Origin: Gordius sp. MW1
Lineage: Eukaryota; Nematomorpha; Gordioida; Gordea; Gordiidae
NCBI GenBank assembly: GCA_964036665.1
Contig: OZ038530.1
Location: 12,619,001 to 12,683,000, forward strand
Reading direction: 5' to 3'
DNA length: 64,000 nt
In this document: in pieces, positions 10,801 through 21,906 of the stretch
Layout of the letters: every line of letters starts with the position of its first letter
Numbering within the stretch: position 1 is the first letter of the stretch
Made by a program: the position numbers and the translations under genes
Notes under the pieces: generated by a model
Told to the model about the DNA's origin: nothing
What the model saw: only the letters and a program-made list of their open reading frames with translations
The model's database searches: none

Positions 10801-12727
10801 CCTTTAGGCGGCTTTTGGTTTTACTCGACTAAACATTAACAAATCAAAGATTTTTGGTCTATTAATTGTTTTTCTTAGTCGACCACCAGGCATAGTCGAA
10901 ATTTTAAAAACAGACTAGAGTCGACCGATAGTCTTAGTTGAACCAATGGTCGGTCAAACAAAACCCAGCCGTTTTTATAACACAACTTGTAGGCCCTGCC
11001 TTTAAATATAACTATACCCTAGGCATTCTCGAGTTTGTTTTGCCTGGACAACTTAACGATTTCCAAAACGTTTTACTCTAATCCAAAAATATCAAAAACA
11101 AAAAAATGATGAAATCCTTTGAAATCTCACTACATAATTTAAGTAATGATAATGTCATCTTCTATTTACTTTTGCCCAGGCTAAGGGAATTAAAGTTGCC
11201 ATATGCACGGCCGACGACCGAGCTAATACGGAACACACCCTAGCATCCCTTGGGATCGCTGACCAGGTGGACGCCTTAGTTTGCGGAGATGACCTCGGTA
11301 CCAAACCGAAACCAGCACCCGACAACGCCTTAGCCATTTGTGCTAGGCTCGGAGTGGAACCATCCCGAACGGCTATAGTTGGTGACACGGTTGCTGACGT
11401 GGGTACGAGTGTCGTTATTATTTTGCAGACTGCTTTTTTTTGGTCGACCTTTGGTTCAACTAAGACTAACGCTCGACTTTGGTTTGTTTTTCAAACTTCG
11501 GCTAAACCTGTTGGTCGACTAAGAAAAGCGGACCAAAAAACCTTGGGCATTTTTATGTTTAGTCGACTTAAACCATAGATAGATCGACTGAACAAACCCA
11601 GCCTCATTAACAATACTATCATATACGTTGCCTTATTGAGATATGAAGCTAAATTAATTATAACTTTTATGGCGCCATTTATTTATTTTAGCGAATTTGG
11701 GATACGATTTAAACTGCAGGAAGATCATAAAGATCTTTTTATGGATGTTGCTAGTTGCACTTTATATCATCGATATTGTTGACCAATATTTATATTAATA
11801 AATTAAGTAAGGTTCAAATTAAGAATGCAATCGCGTACAACCCATCGGGTATAATATATGGGACACAGCGGATAATGTGTTTTTATTGTCCTTTCTTGAA
11901 GCGAGGCTTTCCGGGAATAAACTCTGCCAAGGTTATCAGCGATCTTTTTTATATAATATTTAACTCGAAATTTATACTAAACAATTAACAAATTCGCTTT
12001 AATAACTTAATTTACTTTTTTTGCAGCACGGCCTCGACTCGAGGATTAACATAGGACTCCTTCATTAATTTGATTAATAATATATTTTTCATGAATTGCT
12101 GTGCAATTTTTAGGTTACCCCACTCCCTCCTATAATTGCATAGCCAATTGAAATATGGCCTCTATAGGTTTGGAAATTTAAAAAAATGGACAGGGCCCAA
12201 GGGCGGAGTCTCGGGCCAGGTCAGAAGGTTTGAATTATGATTTTTTTAAGATCTACTTTACAACGCGTATTATAATCTACCCACACTTATTTATCTACTA
12301 ATGACTCAAGGTTCAACTCTTTCTAAAGGAGGCGACTTTTTTGATTTTTATATTCATGAGCGTATGTGACCTCATAAGTCTTAGCCAGCATTGCATTGGA
12401 ATTAGAGGGGGGAAATAATGATTTAAGCGGGGTAATAATGGTCATTTTTTGAATATTTAGTTATAATTTTGACAAATTTTTGGATTTAGAGGGGGGGTCA
12501 GCCGCCCCCCCCTCCCTTGGTTACGCCCATGCCTCACCCTATAAAACAAATCTAAAATAGGTATGGGAGTAGCTGCAAATTTAGGCTTGGTGGTGGGCAT
12601 ACTTTCTGGCGTTGGTGACGAAAGTACCCTTTCAGCCGCTCGAGCTCACAAGTTGGCGAAGGATTTAACCCACTTGACTAAAATGGTAATGGATCACGGC
12701 CAACCAGGGTCCCATGGATTATCTACG
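7832..12727 (+). CDS. HAD-superfamily phosphatase (phosphoglycolate phosphatase-like), 4 exons
   Basis: HAD phosphatases hydrolyse small phosphoesters through an aspartyl-phosphate. Exons: 7832-8210, 9702-9901, 11180-11402, 12561-12727, together exactly 323 codons with phases 1, 0, 1, 0. Motif I is VIFDKDGT, with nucleophile D47 and acid/base D49. Motif II is ICTADDRA (T203). Motif III is GTKPKPAPDNA (Lys near 237). Motif IV is VGDTVADVGMG (D262, D266), split across exons 3 and 4. A small cap domain lies between motifs I and II. The first 24 residues are basic and free of acidic residues, compatible with a mitochondrial presequence. The ATG at 7832 is the first in frame. The exon 4 donor (GTACGA, the same hexamer as the exon 3 donor) ends in phase 0 and can join the dehydrogenase exon at 13373. 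If it is not spliced, the frame stops at 12805 and an AATAAA lies near 12938. The substrate is unknown. Confidence 0.85.
8211..9701. other. HAD intron 1, with a family E repeat
   Basis: Intron between HAD exons 1 and 2. It is AT-rich with no coding signal. A short element of repeat family E sits at about 9371-9460 (AAAACGGCTCGG, TTTAGTCGAATAAAACC, AACAAAACCCAG). Confidence 0.6.
10012..10200 (+). repeat. tRNA-derived SINE, copy 1
   Basis: The head has a T-arm/B-box-like block GCGGGTTCAAATCATGC after TTTGAACAAGAGC. The body (GCACTTTCTTT, AATATATCACAT, GGCTGTCTGGCGTAGATAG, CCGAGCATAACCCCTCATCCAAA) aligns along its length with 18780-18962. The A-box part is degraded here. It lies in HAD intron 2 and is best explained as a SINE rather than a tRNA gene, because the shared similarity continues more than 100 bases past the tRNA end. 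Confidence 0.7.
10505..10546. mobile_element. Solo end of family A element
   Basis: A C-rich tract followed by CTTGGCTGCGCCCATG matches the right terminal repeat of family A. No left end is found nearby. Confidence 0.45.
10781..10983. mobile_element. Family E MITE (TCGACTAA-rich)
   Basis: The ends form an inverted repeat: TGTAAAAACGGCTG on the left and CAGCCGTTTTTATAACA on the right. The interior repeats GGTCGAC/AGTCGA and AACAAAACCCAG motifs. It is about 200 bases with no coding capacity, in HAD intron 2. Related copies lie at 9371-9460, 11405-11616 and 54787-54911. Confidence 0.65.
11405..11616. mobile_element. Family E MITE next to a splice donor
   Basis: TCGAC-rich element of the same family (TTGGTCGACC, TTTAGTCGAC, AACAAACCCAGCC). 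It begins only a few bases after the HAD exon 3 donor at 11403. Its open reading frame continues the exon 3 frame for about 60 codons, which is chance read-through rather than protein. Confidence 0.6.
12382..12531. mobile_element. Family A MITE (CATGGGCGTAGCC ends)
   Basis: The right end is a poly-C tract, then TTGGTTACGCCCATG. The left end is degraded (TTAGCCAGCATTGCATTGG). The interior has the family pattern: GAATTAGAGGGGGG, AATAATGATTTA, TGGATTTAGAGGGGG. It sits 30 bases before HAD exon 4. Confidence 0.65.
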
Positions 12728-13372
12728 GTACGACGTTCTAATAAATCAGGCATCAGTTTACGATTGTGGGTTGTTAGGTTGTTAAAATTCATGTTTAGCT
12801 TTTAAAAACGTGCTTGACAGATAATATAATATAGAAGTCACGCATCCTCGCTCGAGAGCCTAAAAACGATATTCTCCGTAACTAAGATGCTTGGCTCTTT
12901 TTTAGTTCCCGACTTAAATTCCACCCTACTGAAATGAAATAAAATTTATTTTCAACTTTATTTAATTATTATTATTATTTGAACTGGAACAAAAAATGTT
13001 GATGGCGCACTTAATAACTTTTTAATATGTTTCGTAAGCTATTTCATATTTTGCTTATATATTCAAATACCCTCACCATTAAATTGGTCAGGAATGGAAT
13101 ATTTTATGTATATACTTGGCTAGTTTAATAGAGTTAGAAAAGGACGTGATTAAGGTGAAATTGTTAAAGGAATTTTAATTGATCTTTCTCTCGATTTTTA
13201 ATTATTTTTTTATAAAAAAATTGTTGCGGAAATTTTTAGACGGTATAGCTCCCATCCCCCGGATAAGCATTTATAAGTCTTTGAATATAAAATGTTTTTT
13301 GGGGGATTTATTATGCTTGTTAAGGGCTATACTATATAAAGTATTTAAAATCTCAATATTCTATTCCTACAG

Positions 13373-16300
13373 GATCCAGACTTAGACGACAGTCATTACA
13401 CGGCCGATCCTTATCACCGAAATCGCTTGCTCGAACCTCACGTATTGGGCGAGGGCCCGATGAAGGTTATAAAGCGAAAATTAAGCAGCGCCACTTCTCA
13501 AACGTGGAAGTACCAAAGGCATTGGAACGGCGACATTGAAAAAGCCATCTCCGCCGGTCCTTACGATTATATCATTGTCGGGGCTGGATCCGCCGGTTGT
13601 GTCCTAGCCAATAGGCTCACCGAAGATGGAAATCATAAGGTTGATTGAGCACTTTGAAAAATTTTAACGTGTCAGAGCAAGGGCCTAATCAAGGGGGGGG
13701 GGCATAGAGGGGCGGCTGACCCCCCACCCCCCCCCCCCCCCCCCCTAAATCCAAAAATTTGTTGAAATTTATTAAAATTGTGGGTAAAATTTCAAATATG
13801 ATCATTTCCCCCTCTTTTAATCATTATTGCCCCCCTCTAATTCCAATGCTGGCTACGCCCATGTGTTAAAGTGCTTTATTATGAAAAGTTAAATATATAA
13901 TGATATTTAAAAAAGGCTATAAAACGAAAATAATTATAAAACGATTAAAGGGCGTTGTCAGTTTCTTTGTCTTCTTTGAGATTTAGCATTGAATCCATCC
14001 GGGAGGAAAAATTAATTTTTGCATTAACAATGGCAATTGGATATTACGAGTTAGTATTTATCAAGATTAATCAGGACTCGAATTATACCTAAACCTATAT
14101 ACCTTATTTAACAAGGTCTAACAATAATGTTATCTGATATTTGTGAGGCAAAGCTCTCTATGGTTCAACGGTTTTTTTATGTTGAAACTGAATATATGTA
14201 ATGGAGGAAACGATGGAAATGTATGTATAGGCGACATGGTTTTAATGTAAATATTTGCGAAAATGGTTTTTTAACTAGATCACGCGGCGTGTAACTTAGT
14301 AACAGTGACCTTATATAATGCGATGAAAGTTTTTATGTGTTATTTCGCATTACGTGTTTACGATTTATCATTTACCCATAATTATTGCACAGATTTAGCA
14401 TTTCGATTGTGATTATATTACGGAAGCCATTTGATTTGTAAATTGCGCTCTGCCAAATATAATTAATAGATTTTCACTTAAATTTTAGAGTACAATTTTA
14501 TTTAATCTTTTTATCGGAGCTCGTTTTCAAATCAATATTCATTTTTATCAATCAATTGTGATTAAATAGCGATCGAATGTAATTGTAAATATAGATGATG
14601 ACTTACGTGCAAAACATAAAGCTGGATTATTTTGGCTTTATCATTTATCAAATTTAACTATATTATGATGAATTTGTTTGATAAGCGTCAATATACGTGT
14701 ATATGTCCTAAACAAACCTTTATTATTTAGGAATTATAAGTCGTGTTTAAGCCTAATCTAGGTGACAATTTACACTAATATTCATTAAACCGGTTTGGGC
14801 TCAAAAAAATTTGACTTCTTCACCATGACTACCCTAATTGTAACAACCCCATTTCAGGTACTCCTCGTAGAAGCCGGTGCCAAAGATCATTGGTGGAATT
14901 GGAAGATACACATGCCAGCAGCTTTGATGTACAATTTGGGGAGCCAGGCGGTGAATTGGTATTACCACACGGCACCCCAGCCAACCATGGATGGCCGAAT
15001 CATGTATTGGCCTAGGGGAAGGGTGTGGGGTGGTTCTTCGGCCCTAAACGCTATGGTTTACATCAGAGGCCACGCCCTCGATTACGATAGATGGGATGCT
15101 ATGTATGGGGCTCGAGGCTGGTCTTATGCCGATTGCTTGCCTTACTTTAAGAAGGCCGAACACCACGATAATCTGCCACCCGATGATTACGTGGGAGGTA
15201 TACACAGTGTATTTGCGTAATTACCATGAGATAATAGCTTTTTTTTTAATAATCGTTGTTAAATATTCGGTGGCATGATTGTATCGTAAAAGTTTGTAAT
15301 ATCTCGAAACGTTTTTTTTAACAATTTAGCGCTTTTTATTTTAAAGTGTGTACTTTTGCACATAAAAAACGAACAAGCCAGTGTATTGATAAAAAAATTG
15401 AAGCTTAAATTTAGAAGTTTTCTTCCTTCCTCTTAAAAACGGCCCAGAATCTGCGAAAGAATTTAGACTTTATATTGGAAATTAGATAAAGTTCTTTAAA
15501 ATTTGAAACTGCAATTTATTTTATCAAAAAGGTAGTAGCTTGTTTATTTATGATAAGCCCTTAACTAGAGTTGTTAAATTGCTAATTTTCTTCAAACTCC
15601 AGACCCGAGCACGCACACTGAGCTGCTTAATATGCGCGTTAGCACAAAATGTGCTCGCTGTTCGGTGCACTAGGCAGAACAGTAGCCTATAAAAATGCTC
15701 GAGGGTGGAGCAGAAACTCGAGCAGATGGTAGCTGGAGTTGAAGAAAGTTAGCAATTTAACAACTCTACCCTTAACATAGGAAATACAAATTATTATTAT
15801 TATATTAATTATCCTGCCTTTGTCAAATAATAAAATGTTTTAAAAAAATTTAAATTATGAAACAGATTTTTTGGAATATGTATATGCCCTTGTGTTATGA
15901 AAAACTAGTGAATATTTGTTTTTCAAAATCTCACTAAGTTGTCTCTAAATTGTGTGCTTTTTATTATATTTACTTTCATAAGTTAACATTTAAGGCCATT
16001 AAAGATCATGTCTTTGACTTTAGAACTTAAGATATCTAAGTTGCCATTGTGGTTTTAAGTTAATTTCCTTTAAAATTTCGTGGTAAACCCTGTATTTACG
16101 GACACAATGGGGAAATTCCATAGACTTGGTAAAGTATTTCTCTAATTTTTATTGATCAATTTTAACAATTTGCGGGGCGATTTAAAATAATTGCCGTTAG
16201 AATATATGCCACTGCTCATGCATAAGGCTTGTTTCAAAAAAAATTATGCCCAAATTTCATTTTATTTGCCAAATTTTTTTAAACATAAAGCTCATGCCTA

Positions 16301-19300
16301 AGAATTTTGACTATTTCATAAATGTCATTTATAATATTAGGGGATGGCCCTCTCCACGTTAGCCGTGGTCCTATGCGTAACCCCCTTTATTCGGCATTTA
16401 TCGAGGCCGGGCAACAAGCTGGCTACCCCTATACCAACGACATGAATGGCTTTCAACAAGAAGGCTTCGGCCCTATGGATCTCACCATACACAAGGTTTC
16501 CCATCACATGTATATGTTAGGATGTAATATAGTTTGTTTTAAAAGTATAAAAGCGAAAATTGACAGGTTAATTGTTTTTTTAAATCATCAGTGAATTACA
16601 AAATGCTTATTTTTGGCTTTTACCTCAATTTTTAAATTATCCGCTCATGTAATTTTTTATGTGAAAAATAATGTGAGCAAAGTTAGTTAAATCTTTGTTT
16701 AAAGAGAAAGCCATAAGAATTGATTAATTTAGCATGGGCGTAGCAAGGATTGGAACAAGAGAGGGGCAATTATGTTTTAGGGAGTAGCAAAATGCTCTTT
16801 TTTTTATAAATTTTGGCCATCGTTATATGAATTTTTACAGAATTTCTGGATTTAGAGGGGGGGCTCTTTGCCTCCCCCTTACTACGCCTATGTAAGAATA
16901 TTAAGATTTGAACGAAACAGACCCCTTTTATTCCTTCGTTCAGGAAATTAGTTTTTATTAAATATATAAAGGGTAAAAGATGGAGTTCGGCCCGCGCTTA
17001 CCTCCATCCAATTTTGACCCGTCCTAACTTATATTCGCTGAGTAACACGCTAGTCACAAAAGTGCAAATAGACCCGGTCACAAAAAAGGCGGTGAGTGTG
17101 GATGTGAGTCCTAGATATGGATCTGGCAGCACCTCCAATAATATACGCTGCCGCGGTGAAGTTATTTTATGCGGCGGAGCCATAAATACTCCACAACTTC
17201 TCATGCTCTCGGGAATAGGTATTTGTCATGTATAAAAATATGAATGTATTTTTTGATCATTTCGGGTAATGGACTTAATTAAAGGTTTAAATAGATTGAT
17301 ACATAATTACGATATTGCTTGTTAAATTTTCTTGAAATGATTTTTTAGGAATTATCACCTATTTGGATCTTATAAGATTGTTTAGGCAATTTGACAGGAT
17401 AATATTTAAGGCAAATTATTTTGTTAGCTGTTTAAGGATGGATCAAACCCTTTTGCCATGTTATATTGCAAAAACTCGTGGCTTTTATATTTTCTATCCT
17501 TTAATTAGGAATTTCTTAAATAGTTGATTAATTTTTAACAAAACTTAATTGTTTTAACCTAAGAACATCGCAACGATTAAACATTTTATCAAATTAATAT
17601 AAGGATGGGCTTAACGGTAATTACGTTTTTAAAGATTTGTTATGATTTGCCCGGGGGGGGAGACAAATGATGATTTTTATTTTAGGCCATAAAATATCTA
17701 AAGATTGAGTGAGTTGGTTGGTTACGCCTAACACATTATATTATAGTAAGAATAATAAGCATTTCAAACAAAAATTCCTTTTTGTTGCCATAAATCAATT
17801 CTTTTTTGAATATCACTTTTAAGTGGATAATAAACTAATCACATTTATAGAACGTTAATGATATGTTAAGATTGCAACCTTTTCAGTTTGAATCTTAAGT
17901 TATATTGTGAGTTTCTATCATCCATTTTTATAATATATTACGTTTATCTCAAATTATAAATGACCTTTTGGAATAAACATATAAATTTTAGCGCCGGGAA
18001 ATTAATTAAAGATTAATCAATCGAAATCTCACGTTAAAACGACTTTAGAATGGCCAAAACTATTAGTATAAATTTAAGGCAGAGCGACTCGCCCTTTGTT
18101 ACGCTTTATGACGACTCAAAACTAATATTTTACACAACTTTTATACGGATTTTTCGAGTCGCTCACTCATCTAATAATATTTTTAAGGTGACGCCGAGTC
18201 GTTGAAGAAGCTCGGGATTCCCTTGATACTTCATTCCCCGGGCGTGGGTCAAAATTTGATGGATCATTTAGAGGTTTACGTGCAACAAACGTGTAGCAAA
18301 CCCGTAACCTTGTATAAAGCGCAATGGAAATTTCCCCTAACCATGGCACGCATCGGGTTACAATGGTTCGCCACGCGGGGCGGAGAAGCCGCTTCTTCAC
18401 ACCTAGACGCCGGGGCTTTCGTCAGGAGTCCCCTGCTCCCCACCTTAGCCGAGGATGAATGGGATGCTGCGCAACCCAATTTACAAATCCATTTTTTGGC
18501 TGGGGTCGTCGAAGATCATGGTCGTAAAGCTGGGGACTGTCACGCTTATCAAGTGAATAAATGAGTTTAAGCTTGTTGTGATGGATACTTGATTCAAGCT
18601 TATAGGTGTTAAAAGTAAGACGGGGATGTCTGTTGCTTTTTAAATGGCCTTAGGGTCAAATGTTGTATAATGAAATAAAGTGGATTAGTTATCTAGATGA
18701 AACCCATTTTGTATTCGTAATTTTAACGTTGTTTTGTAAAGCAAGCGATTTGTGATTATTTTTTGGCAAGTTTTAATGAAGCGGGGTATTTTAGTGGTAT
18801 AGACTTTGTCTTTGAAACAAGACCTCGCGGTTCAAATCCCGCTCACGGCACTTTCTTTAAAAAGTGTAATATATTACATCCATGGCTGTTAGGCCTGGAT
18901 AGCCGAGCGTCACCCCTCATTCAATCTCTAAAAAAGTTGATTATCAAGAGTGGCAAACATCTATAGGGATTTTTTTGTCAAACACCAATGATGGCGATAC
19001 TTAATTTATCGTAAAAGCTTAAGATTTTGGGAATTAACATTATAACTTTTTTTTATTATATCATAATTACCTAAATTTTTTACTGTTTTATATCATCAAT
19101 ATGTCTCGACTTTTGGTATTTATGAGATAGCCATTTCTGTCACTTGAGGAATCTGACCTATTGGAATCACAACAACACTATTATAAGTCAATTGGGAATA
19201 TTTTAAAATAGAAATCAAAATTCCGTTCTCTCTTTTTTAGTAAGACAAACTAGACCAAATGAATAGGTTGGTATGCCCTAACATTCGCATTTTAACCCTA

Positions 19301-21025
19301 TTATTTCCCCGTGCTCAGGTTCATATCGGTTCGATGAGACCCAGCAGCCGGGGCGCTCTCACTCTAACTAGCCCGGATCCGCTTAAGGCCCCCCTCCTGA
19401 ATCCGCGTTACTTAACTACCGAGCGCGACGTTGTTGAAGCTCGTGAAGCCGTTCGAGTGGCGCGGCGCGTATTTGAGCAACCAGCGTTTGACGCTTGGCG
19501 CGGCCCTACAGAGCTTCAACCTGGCTCGAGCGTCAAAAGTGACGCTGAAATTGACGCTTTCGTACGCCGTAGAGCTGATAGCGCTTACCACCCCTCCGGT
19601 ACTTGTAGGTATGAAGATGTTAACTGTTCGGTACCTTGTAGTCCGCAGATTTTATGGTGTACTATCTATCTAAAGTAGTACCGAATCTTTTTCAACAGCT
19701 ATGCATTTTTAAAGCTTTGGAGGTTCTGTAAGACTTCCTATGTGTGGTTACTTATTTGAAATATACACTACAGAGTTTGATTAAAGGGTCAAATAATTTA
19801 AAATGGCTGGTGGGGAATGAGGTATAATTTAATTAAAATAGTTTTAAGAGTTATAAAATAAATCTAAAAAAATTTATACTAAATGAATAAATTTGTTATT
19901 GATATTTTTTGACGACTGGCGTACTATTTTAGATTGATACTTAGACTTAGTTTTTCGAATTTTATGGCTAATTTATTAAGCTATAATGATATTAATTAAG
20001 GTATGTAGTAAAATTGGCACGTTAAAACTAAGAGAGGTAGCTGGAAGATTTGTTTCACTGGTTAATTCACAAGAAAATGATTTTAACGGATTTATACCAA
20101 ATTACAGCATGCGGAACCCTCAGAGAGATTGGTCAATTTCAAAAATATTTGATGTTTTTATTTAGTTAGAATGAAATCAATAAATATCGCTTGATTATTA
20201 TTATATTAAAAACTTCACCCTATTAATCTTAGACCTAGGATGCATTAGTAATTTCTCTAAGGGCCCGTCTTAATATACGATTCACCTTCATGGCGCCATA
20301 TTTTTGTTCGTCTAAATATGCGATATACATGTCGTGGAATCAACAATTTTAGTTTAGTTACCATATGAATATGCATTAATAAGCGTAATTAAAGGATAAG
20401 TATTTGTTTTACGAGCAAAAACACAAAAATAGAACAAAAATGAAGTGACGCTCGTATTGACGCGGCTATGTTCTAACATGCATTCGTTTTTTTTGCATCT
20501 ATGCAAAATCGCATTTTAAGACGCACCCATAGATTAACATAATAGTTATACGAGTTGTTTCTTATTAAATTTAACTTTTCGCGCAATATAACAAATTTTC
20601 AATTCTACTAGACAATTGCAAAGAATAGTTTTAAACGTTAATTCCATAATATTTAGTTAATTATTAAAAACAGAAATGTATACAATTACTTATTATTATT
20701 TAGAATGGGATCTCTGGACGCAAAACACTCTAGTCTTAACGCTACAAGGTCGCATCCCGTAGTCGACGCCGCCTGCAGAGTATTGGGCCTGACTGGAGCT
20801 AATTTACGCATCGTAGATGCCTCTATCATGCCCAGCATCCCTAGTGGAAATCTCAATGCCCCGGTTATAATGATTGCTGAAAAGGCGGCTGATATCATTA
20901 GAAATCGGGCCGCCTTAACACCAACATTTCAAGTTCCCGTATATCGTGCACCCGGTACATCCTATCCCAATGTCGATGTTCCCGACTCTAAACAATCTAA
21001 ACAATCTAAACGCGCCTCGCAATGA
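13373..21025 (+). CDS. CHDH: Choline dehydrogenase (GMC oxidoreductase), 7 exons, possibly fused to the HAD gene
   Basis: Choline dehydrogenase oxidises choline to betaine aldehyde with FAD at the inner mitochondrial membrane, the first step of betaine synthesis. Exons: 13373-13639, 14858-15197, 16341-16495, 16972-17218, 18188-18552, 19319-19608, 20704-21025. All junctions keep phase and end at TGA. From the internal ATG at 13460 the protein has 632 residues (family about 590-600). It begins with a basic, presequence-like [10 protein letters not shown]. Visible motifs: FAD-binding [10 protein letters not shown] (residues 41-46 GAGSAG), GMC signature 1 ([19 protein letters not shown]), signature 2 ([15 protein letters not shown]), catalytic His in SAYHPSGTC, and Asn in [17 protein letters not shown]. 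The CHDH-specific blocks [10 protein letters not shown] and [12 protein letters not shown]-like [12 protein letters not shown] are present. The 29 codons between 13373 and the ATG are open, GC-rich and hydrophilic, and follow a good acceptor, so translation may start upstream in the HAD exons. Confidence 0.95.
13691..13863. mobile_element. Family A MITE
   Basis: Long poly-G and poly-C tracts at the left end, interior CTAAATCCAAAAATTTG and AATCATTATTGCCCC, and right end GCTGGCTACGCCCATG. It lies in the intron between the first two dehydrogenase exons. The left terminal CATGGGCG is lost. Confidence 0.7.
15558..15776. mobile_element. MITE with ~40-bp terminal inverted repeats (family I)
   Basis: The left end (TAGAGTTGTTAAATTGCTAA, then TTTCTTCAAACTCCAG) is the reverse complement of the right end (CTGGAGTTGAAGAAAGTTAG, then CAATTTAACAACTCTA) with few mismatches. 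The interior is about 130 bases and GC-richer than the intron. It has no coding capacity. I saw no second copy in the window. Confidence 0.75.
16733..16892. mobile_element. Family A MITE
   Basis: Left end CATGGGCGTAGCAAGG, right end CTTACTACGCCTATG. The interior carries GAGAGGGGCAA and TGGATTTAGAGGGGGGG. It lies about 80 bases before the dehydrogenase exon at 16972, in an intron. Confidence 0.75.
17219..18187. other. CHDH intron without recognisable features
   Basis: AT-rich intron between the exons at 16972-17218 and 18188-18552. A G-tract near 17653 and the phrase TTGGTTACGCC near 17718 hint at an old family A remnant, but no paired ends are seen. Confidence 0.5.
18763..18962 (+). repeat. 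tRNA-derived SINE, copy 2
   Basis: The head looks like a tRNA: an A-box-like TTAGTGGTATAGAC, an anticodon arm with a 7-base loop (CTTTGAA between TTTGT and ACAAG), and a B box (GCGGTTCAAATCCCGC). If the fold is right, the anticodon would be UUG (Gln-like). A tRNA-unrelated body follows (GCACTTTCTTTAAAAAGTG, AATATATTACATCCATGGC, GGATAGCCGAGCGTCACCCC), shared with 10012-10200. The copy is in a CHDH intron. Confidence 0.75.
20265..20530. mobile_element. Putative MITE with CGTCTTAA ends (family J)
   Basis: The left end CCCGTCTTAATATACGATT and the right end AATCGCATTTTAAGACGCACC are imperfect inverted repeats of about 20 bases. The interior is non-coding. It lies in the last CHDH intron. Confidence 0.6.
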
Positions 21026-21444
21026 TAAACTTTTTCAAAACACATGCCCGTTCGATGTTTAATACAAAACTATATATTTTTAAAATAGTCAGAATTGTGG
21101 GCATATACATTAAAATTTGCTCTTCGTTTTATAAATTGCGTTGGTTGGAGTGTATAAAATGTATTAATCGTGAAATAACTCGTTTTAATATTATATTATC
21201 ACACCACGGCCTTTGAGCATTTTAAAATGAAGAAAAGTTAACGCGACTATATTTTTAGTGAACCAATTCGCGATATTTCATATATATACACATAAATAGG
21301 AACACAATTATATTAATCTGTTGATGCCATATTGTTATTTTATAATTTTTAAAATGGATACAAGTTCTTCTCACATTTAATAAATGCTTTCATTATTTAT
21401 CTAGTTACTAGGCAATTACAAAGTTTGCCTTTAATGAATAAGGA

Positions 21445-21617
21445 CATGGGCGTAGCCAAGGGGGGGGGGGGGGGCAGGGAGGGGCGGCCGCCCCTCTCTA
21501 AATCCAAAAATTTGTTGAAATTTATCAAAATTATGGCTTAAATTTGTAAAAAAAACATTTTGCCCCTCCCTAAATCATTATTGCCCCCCGCTAATTCAAA
21601 TGCTGGCTACGCTCATG
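21445..21617. mobile_element. Family A MITE, well preserved
   Basis: Left end CATGGGCGTAGCCAAGG followed by a long G tract; right end GCTGGCTACGCTCATG. The interior has GGGCGGCCGCCCCTC, CTAAATCCAAAAATTTG and AATCATTATTGCCCCC. It is located between the CHDH and peroxidase genes. Confidence 0.8.
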
Positions 21618-21906
21618 AATAAGGATATTCATGGGAAAAAATAACTTTATAAAAGCTTTAATTACATTGCTTTTTTGTGGGCTCTCATATGATATATTTA
21701 GCAAATGTGTAAGTTCAAATTATATAAATTGTGTTATGATAAGTTACACAGTATTAAAATTTTACATATTTCTTTCAAATTAACAAGGAAAAGTTAAATT
21801 ACATAACTGTGGGCGCACCTCATTTTAGGATTCAAAGACATATACATTTATTATTTTATTAGGAGCACGTCATCTTTGGATCTAGTGAAACATACATTTA
21901 TTATTT

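Noticed and set aside
11403-11578. Continuation of HAD exon 3 as coding
   Set aside because: The frame runs into a family E MITE; splicing at 11402 restores the GDTVADVGMG motif with the exon at 12561.
12728-12805. HAD ending at the TAA/TGA near 12805 as the sole form
   Set aside because: Not excluded, but the added tail is hydrophobic and unlike coding sequence of the exon, and an in-phase donor is present; treated as the alternative to the fusion.
18763-18840. A functional tRNA gene
   Set aside because: Similarity to the second copy extends far past the tRNA 3' end and stems are imperfect, so a SINE is the better explanation.
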